Source: Deltaproteobacteria bacterium (GTDB lineage: Bacteria; Desulfobacterota; JAFDIG01). Taken from it: a stretch of DNA of 14,565 nucleotides. The notes below the pieces were generated by a model, which did not search any database, was not told the origin of the DNA, and was given only the letters and a program-made list of their open reading frames with translations. Every line of letters starts with the position of its first letter. Position 1 is the first letter of the stretch. The stretch spans positions 1 to 14,565 of the forward strand of contig JAFDIG010000101.1 of NCBI GenBank assembly GCA_019308145.1, read 5' to 3'. The translations under genes were made by a program, and so were the position numbers. This document shows positions 6,386 through 13,455 of this stretch, piece after piece.

Positions 6386-7467
6386 AAAAGAGACAGTTCA
6401 ATACAGATTGTGAAGGGCCTATAACTAAAAATGATAATGCAATGGAATTATGTTCACATTTTATTCCTGATGGAGAACGGTTTTTTGAGGTTGTCAGTAA
6501 ATATGATGATTATTTAGCTTTTGTAGTCAAAAAACCTAACTATAAGCCTGGTGATACATTAAAGCTGATCGTTCCTTTTTTAAAAGCCTTTAATGGTACA
6601 GATTCATCCATAGAACAATTTTCAAAAGAAAATATTTTATTCGTACCAGGGGCTAAGGAAACATTAACTTTTATTTCATCAATAATAGAAAGCTTTATTA
6701 TAAGCACAAGTTATAAACCATATATAAAGGCACTTTGTGATTTGATCCCTTTTCCCATATCACACTGCTATGCTACTTCTTTAGCTATTGATGAATATCC
6801 AATAAAGAAAGAGGAGATAAAATTACTTAAAAAAAGGGCTAAAGATATAGTGGCTTTACCATCTTTTGATTTGCCTTCTGATATTTCAGATCCAGAGGAA
6901 TTTTCTACTGAACTCAAAGAGGCAATAAGATTTCTTGATCATCTTTTTTGGGAAGAGATTCCTTTAATGGATATAGGTGTTGTTTATGAAAAGGTAAATC
7001 CTGTAGGAGGTGTTGAAAAATTAGCTGCTATTTATGATTCATTAAAGATAACAGGAAATAGGATGGAAGATCTGGTCTATGTAGGGGACAGCATAACCGA
7101 TCTTGAAGGATTGAAAAAAGTAAAAGAAGCAAAAGGATTATCTATAAGCTTTAATGGAAACAGGTATGCCATTATAGAAGCAGAGATTGCAGTTATTTCT
7201 GCTCATACAATTGTTCTCGAACTTATAACAAAGACATTTCTTAACTCTGGTAAAAAAGGAGTATATCAACTTATTGATGATTGGGGAACTTTCTCAGGAA
7301 AAGGTTATCCATTAGATGAGGATATTATTGAAAGAATGAAAAAGATCTTTAAAAATGATCTACCCTTTGTTGAACTTATAACCAAGGAAAACCAACAAGA
7401 GATTATAGAAAAAAGTGAATCTTTTAGGAAAGAACTACGAGGGGAAAGAATAGGAGCTTTAGGGTAG
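6382..7467 (+). CDS. EhaR-like HAD-superfamily protein (archaeal type)
   Basis: The 361-residue product resembles the archaeal HAD family annotated as energy-converting hydrogenase A subunit R (COG4030-like). HAD motif I is degenerate as TDCEGP (8-13: D9, then E11 where phosphatases have Asp). The motif II region is FIISTSYKPYI (105-115), a candidate motif III lysine is K213 in GGVEK, and motif IV is GDSITD (235-240). Replacement of the second motif I Asp by Glu is, from memory, typical of this family. It may alter or abolish ordinary phosphatase activity. No other Eha hydrogenase gene is in the window, so the hydrogenase name should not be taken literally. The start has no SD. Initiation probably depends on the ATGA overlap with the small frame before it. 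It ends 22 bases from the convergent cimA. Confidence 0.82.
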   Translation: MKKRQFNTDCEGPITKNDNAMELCSHFIPDGERFFEVVSKYDDYLAFVVKKPNYKPGDTLKLIVPFLKAFNGTDSSIEQFSKENILFVPGAKETLTFISSIIESFIISTSYKPYIKALCDLIPFPISHCYATSLAIDEYPIKKEEIKLLKKRAKDIVALPSFDLPSDISDPEEFSTELKEAIRFLDHLFWEEIPLMDIGVVYEKVNPVGGVEKLAAIYDSLKITGNRMEDLVYVGDSITDLEGLKKVKEAKGLSISFNGNRYAIIEAEIAVISAHTIVLELITKTFLNSGKKGVYQLIDDWGTFSGKGYPLDEDIIERMKKIFKNDLPFVELITKENQQEIIEKSESFRKELRGERIGALG

Positions 7468-7489
7468 ATATGGATATGTATTACTTTTT

Positions 7490-9004
7490 TTAAAGATTCC
7501 CCTTTTCCTCTTCCTTTAAGAGTTTATAATCAATTGAATCAACAAGTGCTTGCCAACTTGCTTCAATAATATTTTCTGATACCCCTATTGTTCCCCAAAG
7601 GACTCTTACCTTGTAATCTGTTAATGTTACCTCTTTAAGTTGTGGATAGAATTTTTCAAGTGCTTTTCTTAATGCATTATCAAGTGCATTTACAGGACCA
7701 TTACCTAATGCTGCTGTATGTTCAATCTTATCCTTTACCTTTACCATTATAGTTGCTTCAGCTTTAGAAGCTTCGCTATCCTTATTTTTATCAACTATCA
7801 CTTTAAAACCAATAAGCTCAAAAAAGTTTTTATGTAAGCCCAATTCTTTTTTTATCAATATTTCAAATGAGCCTTCTGCTGCCTCAAATTGATATCCTTT
7901 ATTCTCAAGCTCTTTTAGTTCTTTTAAGATCTTTTTAGCTATCTTACCTGATGGATCTATTTTTATATTAAACTCTTCTGCTTTAGATAAAACATTGCTT
8001 TGACCAGATAGATCAGAAATCAAAATTCTTCTTCGGTTACCAACTGATTCGGGAGGTATATGTTCATAAGAGCGTGGTTCTCTTCTAATAGCAGAAACAT
8101 GGATACCACCTTTATGAGCAAAAGCACTATCACCAACATAGGGCTGGTGTTTATCAGGGGAAAGATTTGCAAGTTCATCTACAAAACGTGAAACTTCTTT
8201 TAATTTTTTAATATTTTCTTCAGGAATAGAGGGCATTTTCATTTTGAACTTAAGAGCTGGGATTAATGAACAAAGGTTAGCATTTCCACACCTTTCACCA
8301 TAACCATTGATTGTGCCCTGAACCATTCTTATACCTAACTTGACTGAGATAAGGCTATTTGCAACAGCTGTCTCTGAATCATTATGAGCATGGATACCAA
8401 GTGGTTTTTTTATTTCTCTTTTTATCTTTTTTATGATTCGTTCTATATCAAAAGGCAAAGCACCACCATTGGTATCACAAAGAACAATCCAATCTGCTCC
8501 TCCCTCAACTGCTGCATGAAGGGTTTCCATACAATAAGAAGGATTTTCTATAAAACCATCAAATAGATGCTCGGCATCAAAAAAAACAGTAAGGCCTTTC
8601 TTCTTTAGATACTGGATACTTTCCTTTATAATCCTGATATTGTCTTCAAGAGATATCCCCATAGCAACTAAGGGATGAATATGCCAAGACTTTCCAACAA
8701 CTGTTACAAACTTTGTATCTGCATCAAGTAAGGCTTGAATATTAGCATCCTTATCAGGTGTTGTATCAGCTCGGCATGTGCTTCCAAAAGCAACGATACG
8801 GCTATTTTTTAAATTAAGCTTTTTAACCTCTTTAAAAAAAGCAATATCCTTTGGATTTGAGCCAGGCCATCCACCTTCTATATAATGTATCCCCATCTCA
8901 TTTAACTTTTCAGCAATCCTTAATTTATCATCAAGAGAAAACGAGATATCTTCAGACTGGGAACCATCCCTTAATGTTGTGTCATAGATGTATATCTTTT
9001 TCAT
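7490..9004 (-). CDS. cimA: (R)-citramalate synthase
   Basis: CimA condenses pyruvate and acetyl-CoA to (R)-citramalate, the first step of the threonine-independent route to isoleucine. The 504 residues carry the DRE-TIM motif DTTLRDGSQ (8-16, catalytic R12 and D13), IEGGWPGSNPKD (42-53), metal ligands in HAHND (205-209), GERCGN (236-241), and a C-terminal LeuA-type allosteric dimer domain from about 370. IEGGWPGSNP and the length separate it from 2-isopropylmalate and homocitrate synthases. It is the last visible gene of the minus-strand operon, 11 bases after lysC. The nearest SD-like AAAGG is about 15 bases from the ATG, inside the lysC end, so translation may be coupled. The allosteric domain suggests isoleucine feedback, as in the family. 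No clear terminator separates it from the convergent HAD gene. Confidence 0.93.
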   Translation of the reverse strand: MKKIYIYDTTLRDGSQSEDISFSLDDKLRIAEKLNEMGIHYIEGGWPGSNPKDIAFFKEVKKLNLKNSRIVAFGSTCRADTTPDKDANIQALLDADTKFVTVVGKSWHIHPLVAMGISLEDNIRIIKESIQYLKKKGLTVFFDAEHLFDGFIENPSYCMETLHAAVEGGADWIVLCDTNGGALPFDIERIIKKIKREIKKPLGIHAHNDSETAVANSLISVKLGIRMVQGTINGYGERCGNANLCSLIPALKFKMKMPSIPEENIKKLKEVSRFVDELANLSPDKHQPYVGDSAFAHKGGIHVSAIRREPRSYEHIPPESVGNRRRILISDLSGQSNVLSKAEEFNIKIDPSGKIAKKILKELKELENKGYQFEAAEGSFEILIKKELGLHKNFFELIGFKVIVDKNKDSEASKAEATIMVKVKDKIEHTAALGNGPVNALDNALRKALEKFYPQLKEVTLTDYKVRVLWGTIGVSENIIEASWQALVDSIDYKLLKEEEKGNL

Positions 9005-9015
9005 TTTTTTATTTT

Positions 9016-9498
9016 TTATCCTTTCTCTAATTCAAAGGCATCATGTAAGCTTCTTATCGCTAATTCTGTATATTTAGCATCAATGATACAGGAAATCTTG
9101 ATTTCAGATGTGCTTATCATCTGAATATTTATACCTTCTTTTGCAAGGGTTGAAAACATTTTAGATGCAACACCTGAATGAGACCTCATTCCTACTCCAA
9201 CCATAGATATTTTTGCAATGTTTTCATCATAAGTTACCTCTTTTGCTCCCAATTTTTTAGCAACTTGTTTTGTTAACTCTAAAGTTTTATTAAGATCTGC
9301 CTTTGAAACTGTAAAAGCAAGATTGGCGTAACCAGTATCCATACTTGATGTCTGAATAATCATATCTACTATGATACCTTTTTTAGCAATAGCATCAAAT
9401 ATTTTTGCCGCAACCCCTGGCTTATCTGGGAGCTTATTAATAGCTATTCTCGCATCATTTTTTGTATAGGTCACACCTGATACAACAACCTTTTCCAT
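9016..9498 (-). CDS. lysC: Predicted beta subunit of aspartate kinase (internal start)
   Basis: In frame within lysC, codon 247 is ATG (9498-9496) preceded at eight bases by GAGGAGG (9513-9507), a stronger SD than that of the full gene. Initiation here gives a 160-residue protein containing only the two ACT regulatory domains. B. subtilis LysC (aspartokinase II) and the Corynebacterium enzyme are known to make such alpha and beta chains from nested in-frame starts and assemble as alpha2-beta2. That the same occurs here is an inference from SD quality and position at the domain boundary. Confidence 0.55.
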   Translation of the reverse strand: MEKVVVSGVTYTKNDARIAINKLPDKPGVAAKIFDAIAKKGIIVDMIIQTSSMDTGYANLAFTVSKADLNKTLELTKQVAKKLGAKEVTYDENIAKISMVGVGMRSHSGVASKMFSTLAKEGINIQMISTSEIKISCIIDAKYTELAIRSLHDAFELEKG

Positions 9499-10236
9499 AC
9501 TTATTTCCTCCTCACATACAATGGTTCCTGGTTTGTCAGAAAAGGATGACCTTACATGAATTAATACGCCATATTTTTTTGCAAATTCTACTGAACGTAT
9601 TTGAAGAACTTTAGCCCCCAGGGATGCCATTTCTAACATCTCTTCATAGGATATCTTGTCAAGTTTTCTTGCCTTGCTATAAATATTTGGATCAGTTGTA
9701 AAAACACCTTCAACATCAGTATAGATTTCACAAATATCTGCTTTAAGTGCAGCAGCTATTGCAACAGCAGATGTATCTGAACCACCTCTACCTAATGTTG
9801 TTATATTGTTTTGTGAATCTATTCCCTGGAAACCTGCTACTATGACTATCTTATCCTTATCTAATTCTTCTAAGATCCTTTCTGACTCTATCTCCCTAAT
9901 TCTGGCTCTTCCAAACTTATCATCTGTTATTATTTTTATTTGATGAGCAACATAAGATAAGGCTGGATAACCCATAGAGTTTAACATTATGGCAAGAAGA
10001 GCAACAGAAACTTGCTCACCAGTGGAGATGAGCATATCCAGTTCTCGTTCATTTGGTTTATCTGTTATCTCTTTTGCTAACGAGATAAGTCTATCGGTTT
10101 CTCCTGCCATAGCTGAAACCACAACAACTACCTTATTGCCCTCATTTTTTGTCTTTATTATGCGGGCAGCTACATTTCTTACTCTTTCAATATTTGCAAC
10201 TGAGGTTCCACCATACTTTTGAACTATAAGAGCCAC
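9016..10236 (-). CDS. lysC: Aspartate kinase
   Basis: Aspartokinase phosphorylates L-aspartate, opening the lysine, threonine and methionine pathways. The 406-residue monofunctional form has KYGGTS (7-12), a VVVVSAMAGETDRL strand-loop near 36-49, STGEQ (70-74), the GRGGSDTSA loop near 149-157, and two C-terminal ACT domains from about 260 that bind effector amino acids. There is no fused homoserine dehydrogenase. The start is GTG directly adjoining the tsaE stop codon, with AGGAG (10246-10250) nine bases upstream inside tsaE. An internal GAGGAGG and ATG (see the next entry) suggest a second product from the same frame. The adjacent cimA feeds isoleucine, so the pair covers two branched or aspartate-family entry points. 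Confidence 0.95.
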   Translation of the reverse strand: MALIVQKYGGTSVANIERVRNVAARIIKTKNEGNKVVVVVSAMAGETDRLISLAKEITDKPNERELDMLISTGEQVSVALLAIMLNSMGYPALSYVAHQIKIITDDKFGRARIREIESERILEELDKDKIVIVAGFQGIDSQNNITTLGRGGSDTSAVAIAAALKADICEIYTDVEGVFTTDPNIYSKARKLDKISYEEMLEMASLGAKVLQIRSVEFAKKYGVLIHVRSSFSDKPGTIVCEEEISMEKVVVSGVTYTKNDARIAINKLPDKPGVAAKIFDAIAKKGIIVDMIIQTSSMDTGYANLAFTVSKADLNKTLELTKQVAKKLGAKEVTYDENIAKISMVGVGMRSHSGVASKMFSTLAKEGINIQMISTSEIKISCIIDAKYTELAIRSLHDAFELEKG

Positions 10237-10752
10237 TTAAATTTTCTCCTTTTCACTTTTTTTAAATCTTTTTATATACTCCTCTTTTATTCTATTTGCA
10301 ATATTATTATACTTATTTTCTCCTGAAACCTTAATTATTCTTTCGTTTTCTTCCTTCCATTCCATTTCTATTTTTAGATATTTATCAGGCAAAACCTCTT
10401 TTATCCTATCTGCCCATTCAATACAAGTAATTCCATCTCCATAAAAATAGTCTTCATATCCAATTGATTCCATATCAGAAATAGTATCAAGGCGATAAAG
10501 GTCAAAATGGAAAAGAGGGATTTTCCCATTATACTCATTTATTATAGTGAAAGTAGGACTTACAACTAAATGATCTTCTGGCACACCCAACCCTAAAGCA
10601 ATGCCTTTAACAAGGCAGGTTTTTCCTGCTCCTAACTCACCTAAAAGGGCAACAAGATCCCCTCGCTTTAAATTTTTAGCAATGATCTTTCCAAGTATAA
10701 TTGTATCATTAGGGCTTTTAGATAACAATATATCAGGTGATATTTTTTTCAT
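10237..10752 (-). CDS. tsaE: tRNA threonylcarbamoyladenosine biosynthesis ATPase TsaE
   Basis: TsaE is the small P-loop ATPase that works with TsaB and TsaD to install t6A at position 37 of ANN-decoding tRNAs. The 171 residues show Walker A GELGAGKT (38-45), SPTF (65-68), HFDLYR (82-87, with the conserved Asp at 84) and EWADR (112-116), in the expected order. The C-terminal tail of about 25 residues is Lys-rich and unconserved. The ATG has no recognisable SD. A TATAAT on the same strand ends eight bases before the ATG, but lacks a -35 box, so leaderless initiation is only a faint possibility. Its stop codon abuts the GTG of lysC. It lies 57 bases downstream of nnr. Confidence 0.94.
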   Translation of the reverse strand: MKKISPDILLSKSPNDTIILGKIIAKNLKRGDLVALLGELGAGKTCLVKGIALGLGVPEDHLVVSPTFTIINEYNGKIPLFHFDLYRLDTISDMESIGYEDYFYGDGITCIEWADRIKEVLPDKYLKIEMEWKEENERIIKVSGENKYNNIANRIKEEYIKRFKKSEKEKI

Positions 10753-10779
10753 ATCTATTATTATAAAATGATTTTAAAA

Positions 10780-10806
10780 TTCTTCTAAAGATTTTTTTAG
10801 GAAGAA
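10780..10806 (-). terminator. AT-rich hairpin between nnr and tsaE
   Basis: Bases 10780-10789 pair with 10796-10806 over ten pairs with one bulged base (10800), around a 6-base loop. On the minus strand it comes just after the nnr stop codon and is followed by TTTTAAAAT. The stem is mostly A-T and the U-run short, so partial termination or mRNA processing within the operon is more likely than a full stop. This is the only sizeable gap in the minus-strand operon. Confidence 0.35.
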
Positions 10807-10809
10807 GAT

Positions 10810-12360
10810 TTATAAAATTGTTCTATTTATGGCTTCTCCAATATTATCAATGATATCAGTAGCAATCAAAGGAATTTCTCCTATTTTTTTAGCTGCTATA
10901 TCACCTGCTAAGCCATGCAGATAAACTCCTGCAACAGCTGCATCTTTTGGAGAGAACCCTTGTGCAAGAAATCCTCCTATCATTCCAGTTAATACATCGC
11001 CTGTTCCCCCTGATGCCATACCTGGATTACCTGTTGGATTAATAAATGTATAGCCATCAGGAGTAGCTATAACTGTGCGTGCTCCTTTTAAAACCAATAC
11101 TACATTATACTTTTTTGCAAAATTTTGTGCTACTTTAATTCTATTTTTCTGAACATCTAAGGTAGAGCTATTTAAAAGACGTGCCATTTCACCAGGATGA
11201 GGGGTAAGAATAATAGGATTATGACTTTTTAATAAGATTTCGGGTTCTTTTGCAATTAATGTTATACCATCGGCATCAACAACCATCGGCAAGCTATTTT
11301 CTTTAATGAGATCTTTTATTAATAGAAAGGTTTCATCTGAGACAGAAATTCCGGGACCAATGGCAATTGCTTTTTTCCCATCAAGCATTTCCCATATAGC
11401 CGGAAGAGAAACATCTCCCAAGGTGCCATAAGAGGTTTCTGGCAAAGGATATGTCATAGCTTCTGTTAGCTTATTTTCCATAATAGGATTAAGGGATGCA
11501 GGAATACCTAATGTAACCAGTCCAGTTCCAACACGCATAGCTGATTCACTAACCATATAGGCAGCTCCTGTTTTGCCCGGGGATCCAGAAAGTACAAGAA
11601 GGTGTCCAAAATCTCCTTTATGAGAATCGCCAGAACGAGACTTAAAAAAAGGGGATAAGATTTCTTTGTCAATAAGCTTGGTTTTTATATCTGCTTCATC
11701 GATAAGAAAGGATGGGATGGAAATATCTATAATGTGAAGCTTCCCAACCATATCAACACCTGGATAAATCACCTGACCAATTTTTGCAAGGCCAAAGGTG
11801 CAGGTTAGAGAAGCTTTAACAGATGTTCCTAAAATATTACCAGTTGATGCTGAAAGACCAGAAGGGATATCAATAGATACTATAGGGATATTTGTTTGGT
11901 TGATAAATTCAATTACTTCCTTATATAATCCTTTAACTTCAGAAGAGAGTCCTGTGCCAAATATGCCATCTATAATAAGTTTACTTTCTAAAATATCTTT
12001 TTTAATGGAATTGAACTTGTTTTGATCTAAAATCTCGGTTGGTTTTATACCCATTTTTAACAAGATATCAAGATTGATTTTAGCATCACCTTTTATATTC
12101 TTTATCTCAGAAAGAATAAAAACCTTTACCTCTATTCCTTTATTAATGAGATAACGAGCTATTACATAGCCATCCCCACCATTATTACCCTTACCTGCTA
12201 TTACAGAAACTTTATTCTTTTTAATTTCTGAAAACTCTTTTAGGATTATCTCAGCTGTGCCTCTCCCAGCGTTTTCCATCAGCACAACACCAGGTATACC
12301 AATATCAAAAATGGTTTTTTTATCTAAATTTGCCATCTGTTCAGCTGTTGCCAAATACAT
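10810..12360 (-). CDS. nnr: Bifunctional NAD(P)H-hydrate epimerase / ADP-dependent dehydratase
   Basis: Nnr repairs hydrated NADH and NADPH. The N-terminal half (about 1-220, YjeF_N) epimerises the R and S hydrates; the C-terminal half (about 235-516) is the ribokinase-like ADP-dependent (S)-NAD(P)H-hydrate dehydratase. Visible motifs are MENAGRG (28-34), GKGNNGGDGYVIAR (56-69), DGIFGTGL (131-138), DIPSGL (164-169) for the epimerase, and SGSPGKTGAA (258-267), VDADG (361-365), LTPHPGEM (385-392) and GGTGDVLTGMIGG (451-463) for the dehydratase. Length is usual for the fused form. AGGAG (12371-12367) lies six bases before the ATG. It overlaps the end of acpS by 20 bases. Confidence 0.95.
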   Translation of the reverse strand: MYLATAEQMANLDKKTIFDIGIPGVVLMENAGRGTAEIILKEFSEIKKNKVSVIAGKGNNGGDGYVIARYLINKGIEVKVFILSEIKNIKGDAKINLDILLKMGIKPTEILDQNKFNSIKKDILESKLIIDGIFGTGLSSEVKGLYKEVIEFINQTNIPIVSIDIPSGLSASTGNILGTSVKASLTCTFGLAKIGQVIYPGVDMVGKLHIIDISIPSFLIDEADIKTKLIDKEILSPFFKSRSGDSHKGDFGHLLVLSGSPGKTGAAYMVSESAMRVGTGLVTLGIPASLNPIMENKLTEAMTYPLPETSYGTLGDVSLPAIWEMLDGKKAIAIGPGISVSDETFLLIKDLIKENSLPMVVDADGITLIAKEPEILLKSHNPIILTPHPGEMARLLNSSTLDVQKNRIKVAQNFAKKYNVVLVLKGARTVIATPDGYTFINPTGNPGMASGGTGDVLTGMIGGFLAQGFSPKDAAVAGVYLHGLAGDIAAKKIGEIPLIATDIIDNIGEAINRTIL

Positions 12361-12727
12361 TGTCTTCTCCTAAAATAACTATTGCTACGGCAAACTCTCT
12401 TTCATGAGAGATGGAAAGAAATATATTTTTAAAAGTTTTATATTGTTTATTAATATTAAGGGTTAGAAAAGGAACCCCATTTTTATCTATCTTTACCTCT
12501 ATATCTTTTAAACTAATACCTTTATCTAAACTTGTACCTAAAGCCTTTAAAAAGGCTTCTTTAGCAGCAAAGCGAGCAGCTAAATGTTGATGAGGGTAGG
12601 TTTTTTTTAAACAATAATCAATTTCATTTAAGCTAAAAACCCTTTTTAGAAATTTATCCCCCCATCTGGATAAAACCTCTTTAATTCGATTTACATTAAC
12701 TATATCTATTCCAATACCTTTAATCAT
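12341..12727 (-). CDS. acpS: Holo-[acyl-carrier-protein] synthase
   Basis: AcpS transfers the 4'-phosphopantetheine arm from CoA to a serine of apo-ACP, activating fatty-acid synthesis. The 128 residues carry GIGIDIV (4-10, metal ligand D8), ARFAAKEAFLKALG (51-64, metal ligand E57) and SISHE near 106-110, with normal family length. Its ATG directly follows the pdxJ stop codon (TAGATG, no gap) and no strong SD is visible, so it is probably translated by termination-reinitiation. Its 3' end overlaps nnr by 20 bases. The tail after the last conserved strand is a few residues longer than usual because of this overlap. Confidence 0.94.
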   Translation of the reverse strand: MIKGIGIDIVNVNRIKEVLSRWGDKFLKRVFSLNEIDYCLKKTYPHQHLAARFAAKEAFLKALGTSLDKGISLKDIEVKIDKNGVPFLTLNINKQYKTFKNIFLSISHEREFAVAIVILGEDNVFGNS

Positions 12728-13441
12728 CTACTGAATAAGTGCCAACATATCTTTGACGGCTCTTTCTAATCCTACAAAGATAGCCCTTGCTATAATGCTA
12801 TGACCTATATTGAATTCTTCTATATCCTTAATCACAGCAACTGGTGCCACATTAAAATAGTTTAGCCCATGACCAGCTGCTATTCTTAATCCAAGGTCTT
12901 TTCCTATTGCAACCGCTTCTTTTATTAAATTTAACTCTTTATCTTTCTCGGCTTCACTTTTTGCTTCACAATAATGGCCTGTATGTATCTCTATTGAGTC
13001 AGCATTTAATTTTGCACTCATTTTAATAGTTTCAGGGTCAGGATCTACAAAGAGACTCACATGAATCCCGTTTTTCTTAAGGATTTCTATTGCATTTCCT
13101 ATCTTTTTTTCCTGAGAAATAACATTTAACCCACCTTCTGTTGTCAACTCTTCTCTTTTTTCTGGCACAATAGTGGCAATTTCAGGTCTTGTATCAATAG
13201 CGATTTTGATCATTTCATCAGTTGCAGCCATTTCCATATTGAGTTGACTTTTTACTACTTTTCTTAGGATATATAAGTCTCTATCCTGAATATGGCGTCT
13301 ATCTTCCCTTAGATGAGTAACTATTCCATGAGCACCTGCTAACTCCACTAAAACAGCTGCCTCTACTGGATCAGGGTATGAAACTCCTCTTGCCTGTCTT
13401 ACTGTTGCTACGTGATCTATATTCACTCCTAACCTTGCCAT
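12728..13441 (-). CDS. pdxJ: Pyridoxine 5'-phosphate synthase
   Basis: PdxJ condenses 1-deoxyxylulose 5-phosphate with 3-amino-2-oxopropyl phosphate to pyridoxine 5'-phosphate in DXP-dependent vitamin B6 synthesis. The 237-residue TIM barrel shows NIDHVATVRQARG (7-19), HLREDRRHI (43-51), NMEMA (68-72), IVPEKREELTTEGG near 91-104, IHTGHYCEA near 150-158 and AAGHGLNY near 192-199. Residues in these motifs form the active site in E. coli PdxJ. A strong AGGAGG (13453-13448) lies six bases before the ATG. It starts 14 bases after the glmM stop. Presence of PdxJ implies the DXP-dependent route rather than PdxS/PdxT. Confidence 0.95.
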   Translation of the reverse strand: MARLGVNIDHVATVRQARGVSYPDPVEAAVLVELAGAHGIVTHLREDRRHIQDRDLYILRKVVKSQLNMEMAATDEMIKIAIDTRPEIATIVPEKREELTTEGGLNVISQEKKIGNAIEILKKNGIHVSLFVDPDPETIKMSAKLNADSIEIHTGHYCEAKSEAEKDKELNLIKEAVAIGKDLGLRIAAGHGLNYFNVAPVAVIKDIEEFNIGHSIIARAIFVGLERAVKDMLALIQ

Positions 13442-13455
13442 GTTACTCCTCCTCT

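Noticed and set aside
6382..7467. Calling the HAD gene ehaR, a hydrogenase subunit
   Set aside because: No hydrogenase genes are present, so only family resemblance is supported and the symbol was left empty.
7468..7489. Bidirectional terminator between the HAD gene and cimA
   Set aside because: The 22-base gap has a T-run but no inverted repeat I could pair convincingly.
10760..10788. TATAAT on the minus strand upstream of tsaE as an internal promoter
   Set aside because: No -35-like hexamer at 16-19 bases and no extended -10 TG. Common by chance in such AT-rich spacer.
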